From Epichloe hybrida (taxonomy: Eukaryota > Ascomycota > Sordariomycetes > Hypocreales > Clavicipitaceae): DNA of 64,000 bases. Of the stretch, positions 24,516-36,566 are shown piece after piece. Location: contig JAFEKR010000015.1 in the NCBI GenBank assembly GCA_019022495.1, positions 744,001 through 808,000 of the forward strand, in the 5' to 3' direction. Both the position numbers and the translations under genes were made by a program. Under the pieces are notes generated by a model, which worked only from the letters and a program-made list of their open reading frames with translations, did no database searches and had not been told where the DNA came from. Position 1 is the first letter of the stretch. The number at the start of each line of letters is the position of its first letter.

Positions 24516-27500
24516 CTAATTAGTAGTTAACTTTATAACTATAAATAAGCTAGGTATTATAAGAAAAGACATTTCTATAAACGCCACTGCTACTACCCCT
24601 TATTATGCCATAACGGTTATTACAGTAGAGAGGCATAACTATATAAGTATGCTAAAGGAAGAGACTAGAATCCTAGTTATAGGCTTATTAGGCTTCTAAG
24701 GAATCAATCTATTAACCCTTAGGCTAAGGGATATAACTTTATTATATCTATCTAGGATATTATTATTAATTATCAATTTTATTGTCTATTATAAGAAAAC
24801 TAACTAACTAACTAAATCTATTGCCGCAAGGCATTTATTTTAAACCTAATGTTAAATAACCTTAGCTAAGCTAGCTAACTTACCTATAAATTCCCTTTAA
24901 TACATTACTTTCTAATAGACCTTTAATCTCTCCCTATAAGCATATACTACTTATTTTTTGCCCCCTTTACTCTTAGTGCTATTTACCCTATGCTTATTAG
25001 CAAGAGAGAGAGATTACCTCCTTCCCTCCTTTTTATAAAAAATAGGAAGTAGTAATTCCTATTATTCCCTTATTACTTTTCCTATTATTTTCTAGTTACT
25101 TTTAGAACTTCTATTACTTTCTTTATCTCTAGTAATTTATTCTTATTACTACTTTTACTACTTCTACTACTTTTTCTTTTGTTTTTCCTATTTTTATAAT
25201 CTTCTAATTTTATTAAAGTAATAACGCTTCTAAAATATAAAAGAAGAACCTTATAATAGCAATAGGTAAACATAGGAGCTTAATTAGTAGTAAAAATAAT
25301 AAATTAGTAACGTTCCTTTTATAGTTAAAGATAGTAAAGAAATCTAGACCTTCTATAAGAGCAAAGGCTACTAGTAATAGTAAGGCTCTAACTATTACCC
25401 CTAAAAGACCCTAAGAGTATAAGTTACCTTTATACCTTTAATAGCTTACTTATAACTTCTCTAGTAATTAGAAAGAATCCGTTAAGCTAGATCTAGAGAC
25501 TACTATATAGCTTAAGCTTAATAACTAGATTATAAGATTTATTAACCTTAGTAAGTATTAAGGTTAGAGAGATAATAACCTATAGGAATTATTCTAAGAA
25601 GACTTTAAAGGCTAGTCTAAAGATACCTTTAAAAAGGCTATAAAGGAAGTTATTAGAGAATTATGTAATTCTTTATAAGATTATAGCGTTCTTATTAAGT
25701 AAGGCCTAGGATATTTAATCCTAGTATCCCTTAAAGAAGTGCTTTATTAAACTTTAATACCTCTTTAGTTATAGGAGAGATTATAAGAGAGACTATAATC
25801 TTCTAAACCCCTAGAGCCTCAATATTAATAGCCCTAATAACCTACCCTAGAAATCCACCTTCCCTAACCCTAAAGACTATGTAAACCTTCAAAAAAGCCC
25901 CTATAATAATCACTATTAAATTAATAGCTTTATCCTAATAATTATTATTAATAATAACTAGGGGATAGTTATCCATAACAAAATATGCCTTTATAGTAAT
26001 TTACCTCTGGAGATTAGATTATAAAGAAAATCTTAGAGCTTATAAAGATATATAAGGATAGTAACTACTATAGTAAGAAGCTATATAACTTCTTAACGCT
26101 AAAGATTACGCTCTTTAAAAATAAGTATAATAGAATTAACCTTCCTTAAATATATTATTAGAAGGCTTTCCCTATTATATTAATAGGTAATACTAAATAA
26201 TACTTCCTTAATTACCTCTTTAGGAATAACTATTCCTATCAAGAGATAATTACCTATATTTATTAATACTTTAAGACAAAAAGTAACTAGTAATTCTATT
26301 ACTACTAATAAAGTAGTATAACGTTAAAGAACATAATTAAGAAGAACCCTAATAAAAGCAAGCTTAATTACCTTAAGATTACATTATTAACCCTTAAGAA
26401 AATCCACAGAGAACTATACCCTACTAAAATAGTAAATACTAAGCTCTATAAGTAAGCCTTAAATACTATAGCTAGTGTGCCTAAATATTAGATAGTAAAA
26501 TACATACACTCCCTAGGCTTTAAAAGTCTTACTAGAGACCTTCGTAAGGTAATTACTATTATAGAATTAAATAAGAGGCCCTCCTAATACCTTTAGTACT
26601 AATAAGAAGACCCTCTAGAGGCTATGTTTACTAATTATTAGTATAGATAGTAATTATCCCCTTATAGCAAAGGAAGTTATTATAGATAAAGCCCTAGGCT
26701 AAGTACTAAGCGCTACTTTATATATAGTAAGAGTAGCTGCTAGTTCTCTAATTACTTTACTAAAGAATATTAAAAGGAAAAGAACTATTAGTAAGCTAGT
26801 AAAACATATTATACACCCCCTTTAGAGAAGAGATTCTAGGTATTCCTTGCCTCCTATAAAGGGTAGAATAATAATAAGCCTAATAAAGGCTTAGGTTAGA
26901 ATCAGGAATTATATCTTTTAGCCTACATAGAAGCTAAAGATAATAATAATAATATAGAGGAGCTACTATTAATAGCACACCTAAGCATTATATAATTCTT
27001 CTACTCTAGATTATAGACTAACTATAATGCTACTAATATTAATATCCTTATAACCCTAAATAATTAAGCCTTCTAACACATATTCCTTAGGCAGGAGCTT
27101 TATAAGCTATAAGAGTGTAATAAAGGCTTAATTTACTATATCTTTAAAGAATACTATTCTAAAGAGGTCTTTAAAGGGATTATACCTAATACTAGCGCTA
27201 TAGGAAAGTTAACTATAGGAGAGGTATAAGTAAAGGCTCTATTAAGATTAATACCTTTATTAAAGGTAACCCCTTATAAACCCTAAATTATTATATTTAG
27301 CGCTAGATTAGTAGTTATAAGAGGAATCTTTTATATACCTATAAAACTTAGAAAGCTTAAATTCTACGTCCTTAACATAGCTACCCCTTTCTTTTCTTAA
27401 TTACTAATATAAATAAAATATAAGTTAAGATTAATAACCTTACTAATATACTTATCTAAGGTAATAAGACTATACCTATTATGTAATAATAAGGGGATCC

Positions 27501-28670
27501 TTAGTAGTTACTAGAAGTAAGAGAAATAGTTACCTTCTACCTTTTAGAAGGAGATATCCGTTAATTATATTATTAACTTAGTTACCCTTCTGTTTAATAA
27601 CTTATAAAGATCCTTTACTCAGCTAGTTATAAAGTTAAACGCTAGGTAATTAAGGAATTAACTAAAGTCTACTAGTATTACTAGATATATAGAAAGGCCC
27701 CTAGTTAATTTAAGTTTATAATTAAAGATAACCATGAATTTAACTATAAGATCATTATTAATATTATGTAAATTAATAGCTAACTAGTACTTCATATTAT
27801 TAATTTAGTAATATTATTCTAGGTAGCCTAATTCCTTAATCTAAGGAAGTAAAAGGCTTAAGATATCTAGGACACTATCCGCAAATGTTAGATTAACACT
27901 TATCTTAGACCTCTAGAATAGATTATATATAATACTAGTAATAACTTTGCTTCTGCTAAGTTTAAGCACTATGCTTAACTAATATTAATTAAGACTAATA
28001 AGATACTAATTAAAGCCTATAATAGCATTAGAAAGGTTAAGAGATATTATAGACCTCTACGCTAAGCTTATAACATTATTATAGACTTAATTAGGACGGA
28101 ACTCACGCCGGAGTAATGTCTTTAAATAGCTATTAAAGTAATTAATAACTTTATAGGCCTAAATAGTATTATCCTAACACTACTAGCCTTTAAAGGCTAC
28201 CCGTAAATAATAAATAAGTTATTACTAAGCGTCTTTATTATTTAATATACTAAAGTAATTTATAAAGCTACTAATAAAGTCTACTACTACCTAGCTTTAT
28301 AGTAGGTTTATAATGCCTATAAAGCCTAGAATAGCCCTAACATAGCGCCTATATATTAGCTACCCCTATAGGCTAATATACACATGTAAAGAGAGAAGGG
28401 TAGCTAGCATAGCCCTTATAAGCTGCTTACCACTAATAAAAAGACTTATATAGTTAATATACCCTGTAGCCTAGTGAAGTTCTGCTTTATAGTAGTAAAG
28501 CCTTACTATAAAGACTTATATATTATAAAGGGACTAGAGTAGTAGGAGATAAAGCCTAATAATATAAAGGAAAAAGTAACTATATAACTAACTACTACTA
28601 CTTGTTAAAAATATATAAGGCTTTGTAATCCTAGGTTCAGTCGGATCAGTCCACTCTTTTGATTTCAATA

Positions 28671-28682
28671 GGTTATGAGCCC
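28671..28682 (+). other. TRIM primer-binding site for half initiator tRNA-Met
   Basis: GGTTATGAGCCC, beginning at the first base after the LTR, complements the anticodon stem-loop GGGCTCATAACC of initiator tRNA-Met. Drosophila copia and yeast Ty5 use this anticodon-half priming. Confidence 0.75.
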
Positions 28683-28684
28683 GG

Positions 28685-28774
28685 TGGCGCAGTGGTTGTG
28701 GCTTACTGTAGCGTATTAGCCCGCCCACCACAGTGGAGCACTGCTCTGCGAGGTAAGGTTATGGGTTCGAACCC
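28685..28774 (+). other. tRNA-like pol III boxes inside the TRIM
   Basis: TGGCGCAGTGG (28685-28695) fits the A box and is also the D-arm sequence of initiator tRNA-Met. GGTTCGAACCC (28764-28774) fits the B box. The 68-base gap between the boxes is long and acceptor and T stems do not pair well, so this is not called a functional tRNA gene. Confidence 0.45.
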
Positions 28775-31064
28775 TGCCGAAAAAACAACTAAAGAAATTT
28801 AATTACTAGTATAAGCCTAACCTCTAATAGGGCACCTGGATGTACAATTCCAGGGGGAGTGTTAAAAATATATAAGGCTTTGTAATCCTAGGTTCAGTCG
28901 GATCGGTCCACTCTTTTGATTTCAACACTACTAAAAGAAATCCCCTAATAGAAGAAGGTAAAGAGCTATAGGCACTAGCTAAGAGAAAATAAGGGAGACT
29001 AAGAAAGGCCCTTATAGTCTAATTTATAAGCATAGAAAAGTCTAAAGAAAAAGCTTATAAAGCCTAGAAGGCCCTAAAGGGAAGCTATTAAGTTAAAGAC
29101 TTACTACCTTGCCCTAAAGGAATAAAAGTAAGGAAAAGAAGACCTTATAGCCCTAAGAAAAACATTAGCCTAATTTAGCTCTATATACTTATAAATAAAG
29201 ATTAGGAGGAGGCCTTTATTTAAGAAGCTATAGCTAAAGGGATACTAAATATAGTATTCCTTATAGTAAAGGAAAAGGCTAATTAGAACCTTGCTCTTTA
29301 ACTCCGCTAAGAAGGGAAGATTATAACCCTAGGAAAACCCTTTAAGTAATCTAATTAAGCTAAGATTAATGCTTTATAAGCTTATAATATATTTAAATTT
29401 TTAAGTATAACCTAGTGAAGCATAGAGGTTATAGAATCTTTAATTCTTGTATAGTTAGAGAGATTAAAGGTAAAGGGATAGACTTGCTATATAAGAAATC
29501 CTGCCTTGTTGTATAAGGCTATAATAATAAAGGAAAGGAATTTATCCTAACGTAATTACTAATAATTTAACAAGCAAGCTAATGACTTATTATAGCTATT
29601 GCTCTATTATTAAGAAAAAGAGGTATTTACCTTTGGATTCGCGATATCACATAAGCCTACACTTAATCGTATATGGTGCTAACGAGGCTAATTATTATAA
29701 GGTTACTAAAGCAAATTATATATCTCTTTCTAGAAGGGACTGTAATTGAATTAATTAGACCTCTTTACAGGATTACAGAGGCTAGAACCTACTAGTAAGC
29801 AACGTACTTCCGTTACTATAGGGATAACCTTAATATAATAACCTTAACCTACAATCCCTGCTTATTAATTATAGCCCTAAATAATAAGAATCTCTTTAGT
29901 ATTATTAGAATGCAAACTAATAATACATTAGGACTAAGGATTAATAACTTCTTCTAAAAAGAAGAGAAAGAGCTTTAGAAGGCTAATTTTATAGCTAAAG
30001 AAAAGCAATAATTAACTACTAAGAATCCCCTTATCTTTAATGGTTATATCTTAACCTAGAACACTAATAACTTGCTAATATTAACCTAGAAAGGCTAGAG
30101 TTAGAAGATTAAGGAAGTTAATTCTTAATCCCTAATAGTAAAGCAAGACTACATAGAATAATAAGCCTAAGGAAGCTACATTATAACTATGTATTAACTA
30201 GAAGCTTCCTATAACCTATTAATTATAGCTTAACACTAAGAACCCTCTAGGGAAGATATTATATGCCTTAATAAACGCCTTAAATAGCAGATTAAGAATT
30301 AATAACGCAGACTATAATATATTCCTTTAGTTCTTAAGGAGGTAAAGCTCTTTATGTTCGTAGATAGATCGCTTGCTAACAATAAGGATCTAAGCTTATA
30401 GATTAGATATATAATTATAATTAGCAACGAGATAATGTAAGATAACAATACCTTTATTATAAAAGGTAACATTATTACGTATAGCTTAATAAAGAGTAAG
30501 AGAGTTACTTATAGCACGCTTACCTCTAAGTTATATAGCATAGTTTAAGGCGTAAATATTACCTACGTAATTTCCATGACTCTACATCAGATTACAAATT
30601 AATTAAAGATACCTCAAATTCCTACGATTCTCTATACTAATTCTTTTTTATTATATAAATATCTTATAAAGCTAGGAACTATAAAGAAGAAGAGACTAAT
30701 AATTAATATTATAGCTCTTCGTTAATTTTACGAAAGGCATAAGATTTACGAAGTTAGATGGATTAATGGTAATAATAATCTAGCGGATATAATAATAAAA
30801 GCATTGCTAAATTTATTACTTTCCTCTTTAATTAATTTAAACGAATTAATAATTCGTGTTAAAGGATAAGTAAAGAGACCTATAATATTAGGAGACAGGA
30901 GCTTAGGTAAGGAATAACAGATTAATTTGATTAACCAATGCTATAATAGCTAATTAGAGTAGCAGATTCCTATTAAGGGATTCACTAGTATATACTTTCC
31001 TTTAATCTAATTTTTATTATGTTTTTAAGCTCTTTAGCTACGAAGGAAAAAGAGAGACTACTAG

Positions 31065-31324
31065 TGTTAATTCCTTTGGATTTTCATTAGTTTAATTATA
31101 GCTAAAGACTAGACTAATTGTGAGTCTAGCGCGATGCACGTAATACAATTAGCTGCATTAATTCGCCACCCCCTCTTTTGCCTTATATACGGATTTTGCC
31201 TACTTTTCTAGCATCTAGACTTTCCCTCTCTTCTCTCTCTTTCCTAGCTAGCTAACTAACTATCATTGACTTCAATCATACGGGATTACCCTTATACCTG
31301 CGCAGGACCTTGGTGTAACTAACA
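31065..31324 (+). repeat. copia2-A 3' LTR
   Basis: 260 bp, ending TAACTAACA; less mutated at its end than the 5' copy. Confidence 0.94.
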
Positions 31325-31329
31325 AGACC

Positions 31330-31510
31330 TTAAAGATAATAATAATAAGTTTAAAGTTAAAGAAGTTAGGGATTATAGGAAGATATATAAAGGTAATAAA
31401 TACCTAGTAAAATAAAAGGGCTAGCTAAGTAAATATAATTAATAGGTAGCATTAGAAGATATAGAAGGCGCTTAATATGTAATTTAAGCTTTCTATTAAA
31501 GTAAAATAAG
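31330..31510 (+). pseudogene. GypA-1 chromodomain remnant
   Basis: Continues GypA-1 after copia2-A, parallel to 16609-16790 of GypA-2, including the YLVKWKGW-type chromodomain core with Trp codons mutated to stops. Confidence 0.8.
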
Positions 31511-32683
31511 TAAAAAGCATAGTAAGATATAAGTAAGTTATAAGTAATAAGGGATAAGGTAATTATAAAAAAGGCCTAGCCTTATTAGCTACTATTACAC
31601 TCTAATTAAAACCCTTATTAAACTATTTACTAAATAATAAAAGGAAAGATACTTATAAGAAGAGAAGTCTTATAGAAAACCCTTCTATAGTTACCCCCTT
31701 ATATATTAAAATAATACTATTATAAAGAAGGTACTTAGTACTCTTACTCTTATTCTCCTAAACTACTACCTCTATTACCTAGAAAAACTAGTGCTTTACT
31801 ACCCCCTAGGGTATAAATCCTAGATTATAATATTATAGCTATAAAGTTATTTTTCTCTTCTAGGAATTATAATATATAGCGTAGTTTAGCTATAAAAAGT
31901 TAGTAAATAGGTAGTAAAGAAGAAGTAATAACTTATAATCCCTAGGGTAAGGGTAGGATATATAGTAACTAAAAGTTACTAATATAAAATAATATACTAA
32001 TTATATATAGCTAAAGCAGCTTACCTAGGGAGTAAGCAAAGGTCTAGAGAATATATAACAAAACATATCTAATAGACCTTAGTAGCCCTAGTTAAACTAA
32101 AGGAAATATAATAAGCTATATTAGTATAATTAAACCCTAAAATAAGGTTTAGATAATAGGTACTAAAATAGTAGTAAGTTACCTTAGAAAATATATAATT
32201 ATTAGGGTTATTAAGGTCCTAATTACTTAAGGTATTTATTAAAGTTTTTACCTAATTAAGAATAGTAAGAAAATCTAGAAAATCCCCTTATATAGTTAGT
32301 ATTACCTAGAAAGATAGAGGTAATTAGGGACTAAAAGAGTAAAGAATATAATATACTTACTATCTTATAAGTATTACTATATTTAATACACTAGATATAA
32401 TACTTTAAATATTTCCCTTTAATAATAGTAGTTAGCGCGCTAGGGAATTAATAGTTAATTTAAGGGATATTAGGCTTAGCTAGAGGATTCTTCTTAAAGT
32501 TTATATAACCTATGTATAGATAATGTATATAGGAATATTCTCTTAAATAGATATTAGGGATAGCTATAATAATAACACTCTTAATGCTTTCCCTATCTAA
32601 TTCTATTTTAATAATAAGGTAAGCAGAGCTTTGTACTACACTACACTACATCTTGTAGTATTTGTAGTGTAATGTAGTATACT

Positions 32684-32894
32684 ACACTACACTACATACT
32701 ACACTACACTACATACTACACTACACTACATACTACACTACACTACATACTACACTACACTACATACTACACTACACTACATACTACACTACACTACATA
32801 CTACACTACACTACATACTACACTACACTACATACTACACTACACTACATACTACACTACACTACATACTACACTACACTACATACTACACTAC
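32684..32894. repeat. 17-bp tandem array in hAT-like B
   Basis: About a dozen near-identical copies of ATACTACACTACACTAC, a higher-order unit built from the CTACA pentamer. Confidence 0.9.
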
Positions 32895-32964
32895 AATGAA
32901 ATTTTTCTACTACATGTAGTATTTGTAGTATTTTGTAGTATTTGTAGTATTTTGAATTTTTTAA

Positions 32965-33115
32965 TAATATAATAGCTTATAATAGCTTATACTAGCTTAT
33001 AATAGCTTATACTAGCTTATACTTATACTAGCTTATAATAGCTTATAATAGCTTATAATAGCTTATACTAGCTTAGCTTAGAATAGCTTAAAATAGCTTA
33101 AAATAGCTTAAAATT
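32965..33115. repeat. 10-bp tandem array in hAT-like B
   Basis: Repeats of AATAGCTTAT drifting to AAAATAGCTT. The reverse complement of the same decamer is tandem in element C at 40855-40900. Confidence 0.85.
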
Positions 33116-33494
33116 ACTTAGAATAAGTAAGAATAGCTTTTATTACTTTATAATATTATAAGTGTTAAAGTTTAATTAAGTTTAAATAATAAATAAATAA
33201 CTTAAATAAAAATATTAGTAAGTATTAGTAAATTACTATAGAAAAAGCTTTACTTTTTAGTTATTTAGTATTTTAAGGTTTATAAAAATATTAGTAAAAT
33301 AAAATACTTTTCTTTCTTATGTTTTTTAAAATAATATTTAAAATAATAATAGTAAAAATATATTATTTACCTTAGTTAGCTTTCTATATAGCTAGTACTA
33401 GTACTTTAGCTATAATAGTAATAATAATAAACTTTAATATCTCTTTTTTCTTTAACTAGATTATAAAAACTAGAAAAGCTATAACTAAGTAACA

Positions 33495-33960
33495 AGTATA
33501 ATTAAATAGACCCACTTTTAGATCCACTTTTATAAATCCCTTCTTTTCTAAGACTATGTTATAAAAACCATAAAAGTAATAAAATTAAGTAAGAGATATA
33601 ATTAAATAGACCCACTTTGGACCCACTTTTATAAATCCCTTCTTTTCTAAGACTATATTATAAAAAACTATAAAAGTTATAAAATTAAGTAAGAGGTATA
33701 ATTAAATAGACCCACTTTGGACCCACTTTTATAAATCCCTTCTTTTCTAAGACTATATTATAAAAAACTATAAAAGTTATAAAGTTAAGTAAGAGGTATA
33801 ATTAAATAAACCCACTTTGGACCCACTTTTATAAATCCCTTCTTTTTATAAGACTAGATTATAAAAAACTATAAAAGCTATAACTAAGTAAGAGATATAA
33901 CTAAATAACCTTACTTTAGACCCACTTTAAACTTACTTTAGACTTACTTTTAAAAAAAAC
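33495..33960 (-). repeat. Minisatellite inside hAT-like B, about 110-bp units
   Basis: Four to five units with GACCCACTTTGGACCCACTT followed by TATAAATCCCTTCTTTTCTA. This is the counterpart, inverted, of the GTGGGTC units of elements A and C. Confidence 0.85.
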
Positions 33961-34995
33961 TATTTAACTAAGAAAGTAAGCTAAGAATGGTATTAATAAT
34001 TAAACCTAGTTTTAAAGCTTATTTCTTTATATATTAAATTATTAACAGAAATTAATTTATTTTATATTTTAATATCCTAAAAAATATTATAGCTTTATTA
34101 TTACAGCTTTTTTACAGTTTTTTAATTTTCTTTTACCTTAAAAACCTAAAAACTTAATATAATTAGTTTTAATTTAAAGAAAATAGTTATATTACTAAAG
34201 AACCTCTTACTAAATATATTAAAATATTATCTTTATAATAAAAGTCTTATTAATCTAAATATATTATTATTATATTTAATATCTTATTTTTATAGAATAA
34301 TAAATAATTTCTTTAGGGTAAATCTTAGATTAAAAGATAAAAAATATACTAAAATTAAATAGTAAATCTAAGAAAAAAGCTATAAAAGTATAAAGACCTT
34401 TTAAATTTACTAAAAAATTTAGGCTATATATAAATACTAAAATATGTTATCTTTAGTAACCCTATACCTATTATTAGCTTAATAGTTTAAATAAGCCTAA
34501 ACTTTAAAAATTTATAACTAAATAACTAAATTATAATAAAAAGAAAGGCTAATATTAAGCTAATTCAGAAAAATCTAAGGAATATTATAAGATAATAAAA
34601 GTACCCACTTTTGTTTTACTAATACTACATTTGTAGTATTTGTAGTGTAGTGTAGTATTTACTACACTACACTACATACTACACTACACTACAAACTACT
34701 ACACTACATACTACATCGAAAGCCAAAATACTACAAATACTACACTACATGCAAAGCTCTGAAGGTAAGTAATAAAGGTAAAGTTATAGTAACTAATAAT
34801 ATAATAGTATTTAAGGAAAAGTTTACTATAAATAAGAAAGGGAAAAGTTAGTAATATAATAGGGAGTTATAAGTAAATTTATACTTAAATACTAATATTA
34901 TTTATTATTATTTTAGTATAGCTACTACTTAGTAAATAGCTATATAGTACTTACTAAAAGCTATTTAGGAGCCTAGCTAAAAGTAAGGGGGTAAT

Positions 34996-35197
34996 TATAA
35001 GGCCTTACTTATAACACTAGCGCGCTAGCATACTACTAGGTAAGTATACTACGCCCTAGGGCTAGGTCTATGTAATACTAGTAAGTTACTAGCTATAAGT
35101 TAGTAACTCGCACGTATAACACACTTAGACCTAGTAAGCTTCAGTCAATATACGAACGCCCCTATACCTCTTGCCTAGCTATCCCTCTGTTCTCACA
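34996..35197 (+). repeat. GypA-1 3' LTR
   Basis: 202 bp; start mutated to TATAAGG, end TTCTCACA intact, followed by the AAAAA duplication. Confidence 0.95.
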
Positions 35198-35202
35198 AAA
35201 AA

Positions 35203-36144
35203 TCCCTTAATAAAGGCCTATAGCCCTAATAACTACTATACTACTAGAACCTTTTAAAGAAAAGGTTAGTGCTTAAGATCTTAAAAGGTATTAATCTTTA
35301 ATTAGAACCTTACTATATCTAATAATAGTCTTAAGACCTAATATTACTTTTATAGCCTTATAACTCTTATAATTCCTATAAAACCTAAGGCTATAGTATA
35401 TAGAAGTAGCTAAAAGAGCCCTTAAGTATAGGTATATATAAGTAAACCTAGTAATTAAATATATTAGTAATAACTCTAAATTAGAGGTATATAGTAATAC
35501 CTCCTTTACTAATAATACTATAATATAAAAGAGCTTATAAGGCTATATTATAAAGCTTTTTAAAGGGCTTATACTCTTTAAGGTAAGTAAGTAAGCTACT
35601 ATAATAACTTTATTAACTAAAGTAAAGCTCCTAGTGCTTTCTTACTATAGTAAAGAGCTTATAGCCTTTAGATAATTATATTAAGAGGTGAGGCTATACC
35701 TAGGAGATAATATACTTAAAATTAAATATAATAATATATAGATAATTTACCTCCTTAAGGAAGAATTTATTAAGCTTATTATAAAGCTTTAGTATATAGA
35801 TATTTATTACTACTAGCTTTATTAAGAGGTTATAAAAGAAACCTTTAATATTACCTAGATTACTACTAAAGAGATAATTATAGATAGCCTTATAAAGCCT
35901 CTTATAGGGAATACTTTTATAAGCTTTTATAAGGTATTAGGGCTTATATAACTACCCTCTAGTATACTTAGTAAAGAACCTAAAGAATAAGTATTATATA
36001 ATAACCTTAAATTAGATAAGATTATAACTAATTAACTACCTTTTTATACTATAGATTAATTTAAATATTATAAGATTAATTTAACTAATTTAATCAATTT
36101 AGATTTATTATAGGGAACCTTAAATAAGGTCCCCTAGGGGGGTG
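35203..36144 (+). pseudogene. copia1 3' part (RT end, RNase H)
   Basis: Resumes copia1 after GypA-1 and runs to the polypurine tract and 3' LTR. Position demands RNase H. Frames are heavily stopped and individual motifs are weak, so the call rests mainly on element structure. Confidence 0.7.
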
Positions 36145-36396
36145 TGTTATACCTATAAGGGTATAATTAATTCTTACTATATAATAGTCTTACTACTTAA
36201 CTAGCTAAGATAAGAGTTTACCCCTAGCTAGTTATTTTCTATAATCTTTATAACTATATAGTACGTTTTAGCACTATATTAGTACCTTACCTATAGTAAA
36301 GGTACTTAGGTATTTAAACCGTAGTCCGCACCCTCTTATAAGGTCAGATAACTTAATAGAGGTAGTCACATTAAACCCTAGCTTCGCGGTCTAACA
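36145..36396 (+). repeat. copia1 3' LTR
   Basis: 252 bp, TGTT..AACA, preceded by TAGGGGGGTG. Confidence 0.95.
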
Positions 36397-36401
36397 TTTG
36401 T

Positions 36402-36561
36402 ACAAGGAAAATTAGGAGTATATCTATTATTAGCCTATTTATATGTAAGCGAATGTACCTCTAATCCACTTCTGTCCAATTGGATACTGACCCTCGTTGA
36501 GGTGACTCCACAAGGTGAACCGTGTCTAAGGAGATGTAATACCACAAGGTTATTAGTGACT
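36402..36561. other. Original target DNA between copia1 and GypB
   Basis: 160 bp of the old intergenic region, isolated by the two insertions. It holds the right arm (36507-36535) of the 29-bp inverted repeat. Composition is intermediate and no gene is seen. Confidence 0.6.
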
Positions 36562-36566
36562 AGGAG

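Larger units (their letters stand above)
28603..28927 (+). mobile_element. TRIM: 325-bp terminal-repeat retrotransposon in miniature
   Basis: 68-bp LTRs at 28603-28670 and 28860-28927 differ at two positions. Target duplication CTACT is at 28598-28602 and 28928-28932. A primer site for initiator tRNA-Met (anticodon arm) follows the 5' LTR, and a polypurine tract CCAGGGGGAG precedes the 3' LTR. The internal 189 bp are non-coding and include tRNA-like A and B boxes. Composition is not RIP-like, unlike the copia2-A host. Confidence 0.93.
24516..31064 (+). pseudogene. copia2-A gag-pol remnant
   Basis: Gag lies at about 25250-26900 and the integrase region at about 27050-28560. The TRIM interrupts the frame at 28603-28927. 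RT at about 29450-30000 contains LVREIKGKGIDLLYKKS and an active site read as QTNNT (codons 29919-29924, both Asp turned into Asn by G-to-A). RNase H at about 30345-30860 reads FVDRSLANNKDLS, then KRVTYSTLTSKLYS and WINGNNNLADI, a clear copia C-terminus. Stops occur at Gln and Trp codons, but fewer than in copia1, so long stretches are readable. Confidence 0.88.
24256..31324 (+). mobile_element. copia2-A: Ty1/copia retrotransposon inserted in GypA-1
   Basis: 260-bp LTRs at 24256-24515 and 31065-31324 with target duplication AGACC at 24251-24255 and 31325-31329. Without the 325-bp TRIM and its duplication the length is 6739 bp. The plus strand carries gag, integrase, RT and RNase H of the fungal copia lineage with a QTDDT-type RT site. 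A second, truncated copy lies at 57767-59443. Confidence 0.95.
32624..34761 (-). mobile_element. hAT-like non-autonomous element B (TGTAG type)
   Basis: Terminal repeats CAGAGCTTTG..CAAAGCTCTG (10 bp perfect) and 8-bp duplication AAGGTAAG at 32616-32623 and 34762-34769. The subterminal pentamer on the minus strand is TGTAG (CTACA on plus). Relative to A and C it lies inverted: its internal units read GACCCACTTT on plus. No transposase frame is visible in 2138 bp. Inserted in the 3' region of GypA-1. Confidence 0.88.
31511..34995 (+). other. GypA-1 3' region, split by hAT-like B
   Basis: Parallels 16791-18123 of GypA-2, with element B inserted at 32624. Apart from the antisense frame noted at 17734-17982 it shows no coding motifs. 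Confidence 0.75.
10157..35197 (+). mobile_element. GypA-1: Ty3/gypsy chromovirus inserted in copia1
   Basis: Two 202-bp LTRs with target duplication AAAAA at 10152-10156 and 35198-35202. Removing the four direct inserts (GypA-2, miniature LTR element, copia2-A, hAT-like B) and their duplications leaves 6602 bp, against 6600 and 6601 for the sister copies. Segments on the plus strand: gag 10359-11725; protease/RT/RNase H 18331-20561; integrase 23176-24250; end of chromodomain and 3' region 31330-34995. It is more strongly mutated than GypA-2. Confidence 0.95.
5413..36396 (+). mobile_element. copia1: Ty1/copia LTR retrotransposon, nested host element
   Basis: Two 252-bp LTRs (TGTT..AACA) and a 5-bp target duplication TTTGT at 5408-5412 and 36397-36401 define the ends exactly. 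A G-rich polypurine tract precedes the 3' LTR at about 36135-36144. Removing GypA-1 and the 434-bp MITE with their duplications leaves 5495 bp, a normal copia length. Domain order on the plus strand is gag, protease, integrase, reverse transcriptase, then RNase H beyond the GypA-1 insertion; integrase before RT is diagnostic of copia. All frames are full of TAA/TAG, so the element is inactive. Confidence 0.95.

Noticed and set aside
28680..28785. A functional tRNA gene inside the TRIM
   Set aside because: A and B boxes are present, but the acceptor and T stems do not pair and the box spacing is too long; annotated only as tRNA-like.
5413..36396. AT-rich block as mitochondrial DNA or a centromere
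   Set aside because: The block resolves into named LTR elements with target duplications, and the bias is specific CA-to-TA and TG-to-TA change, which is RIP.
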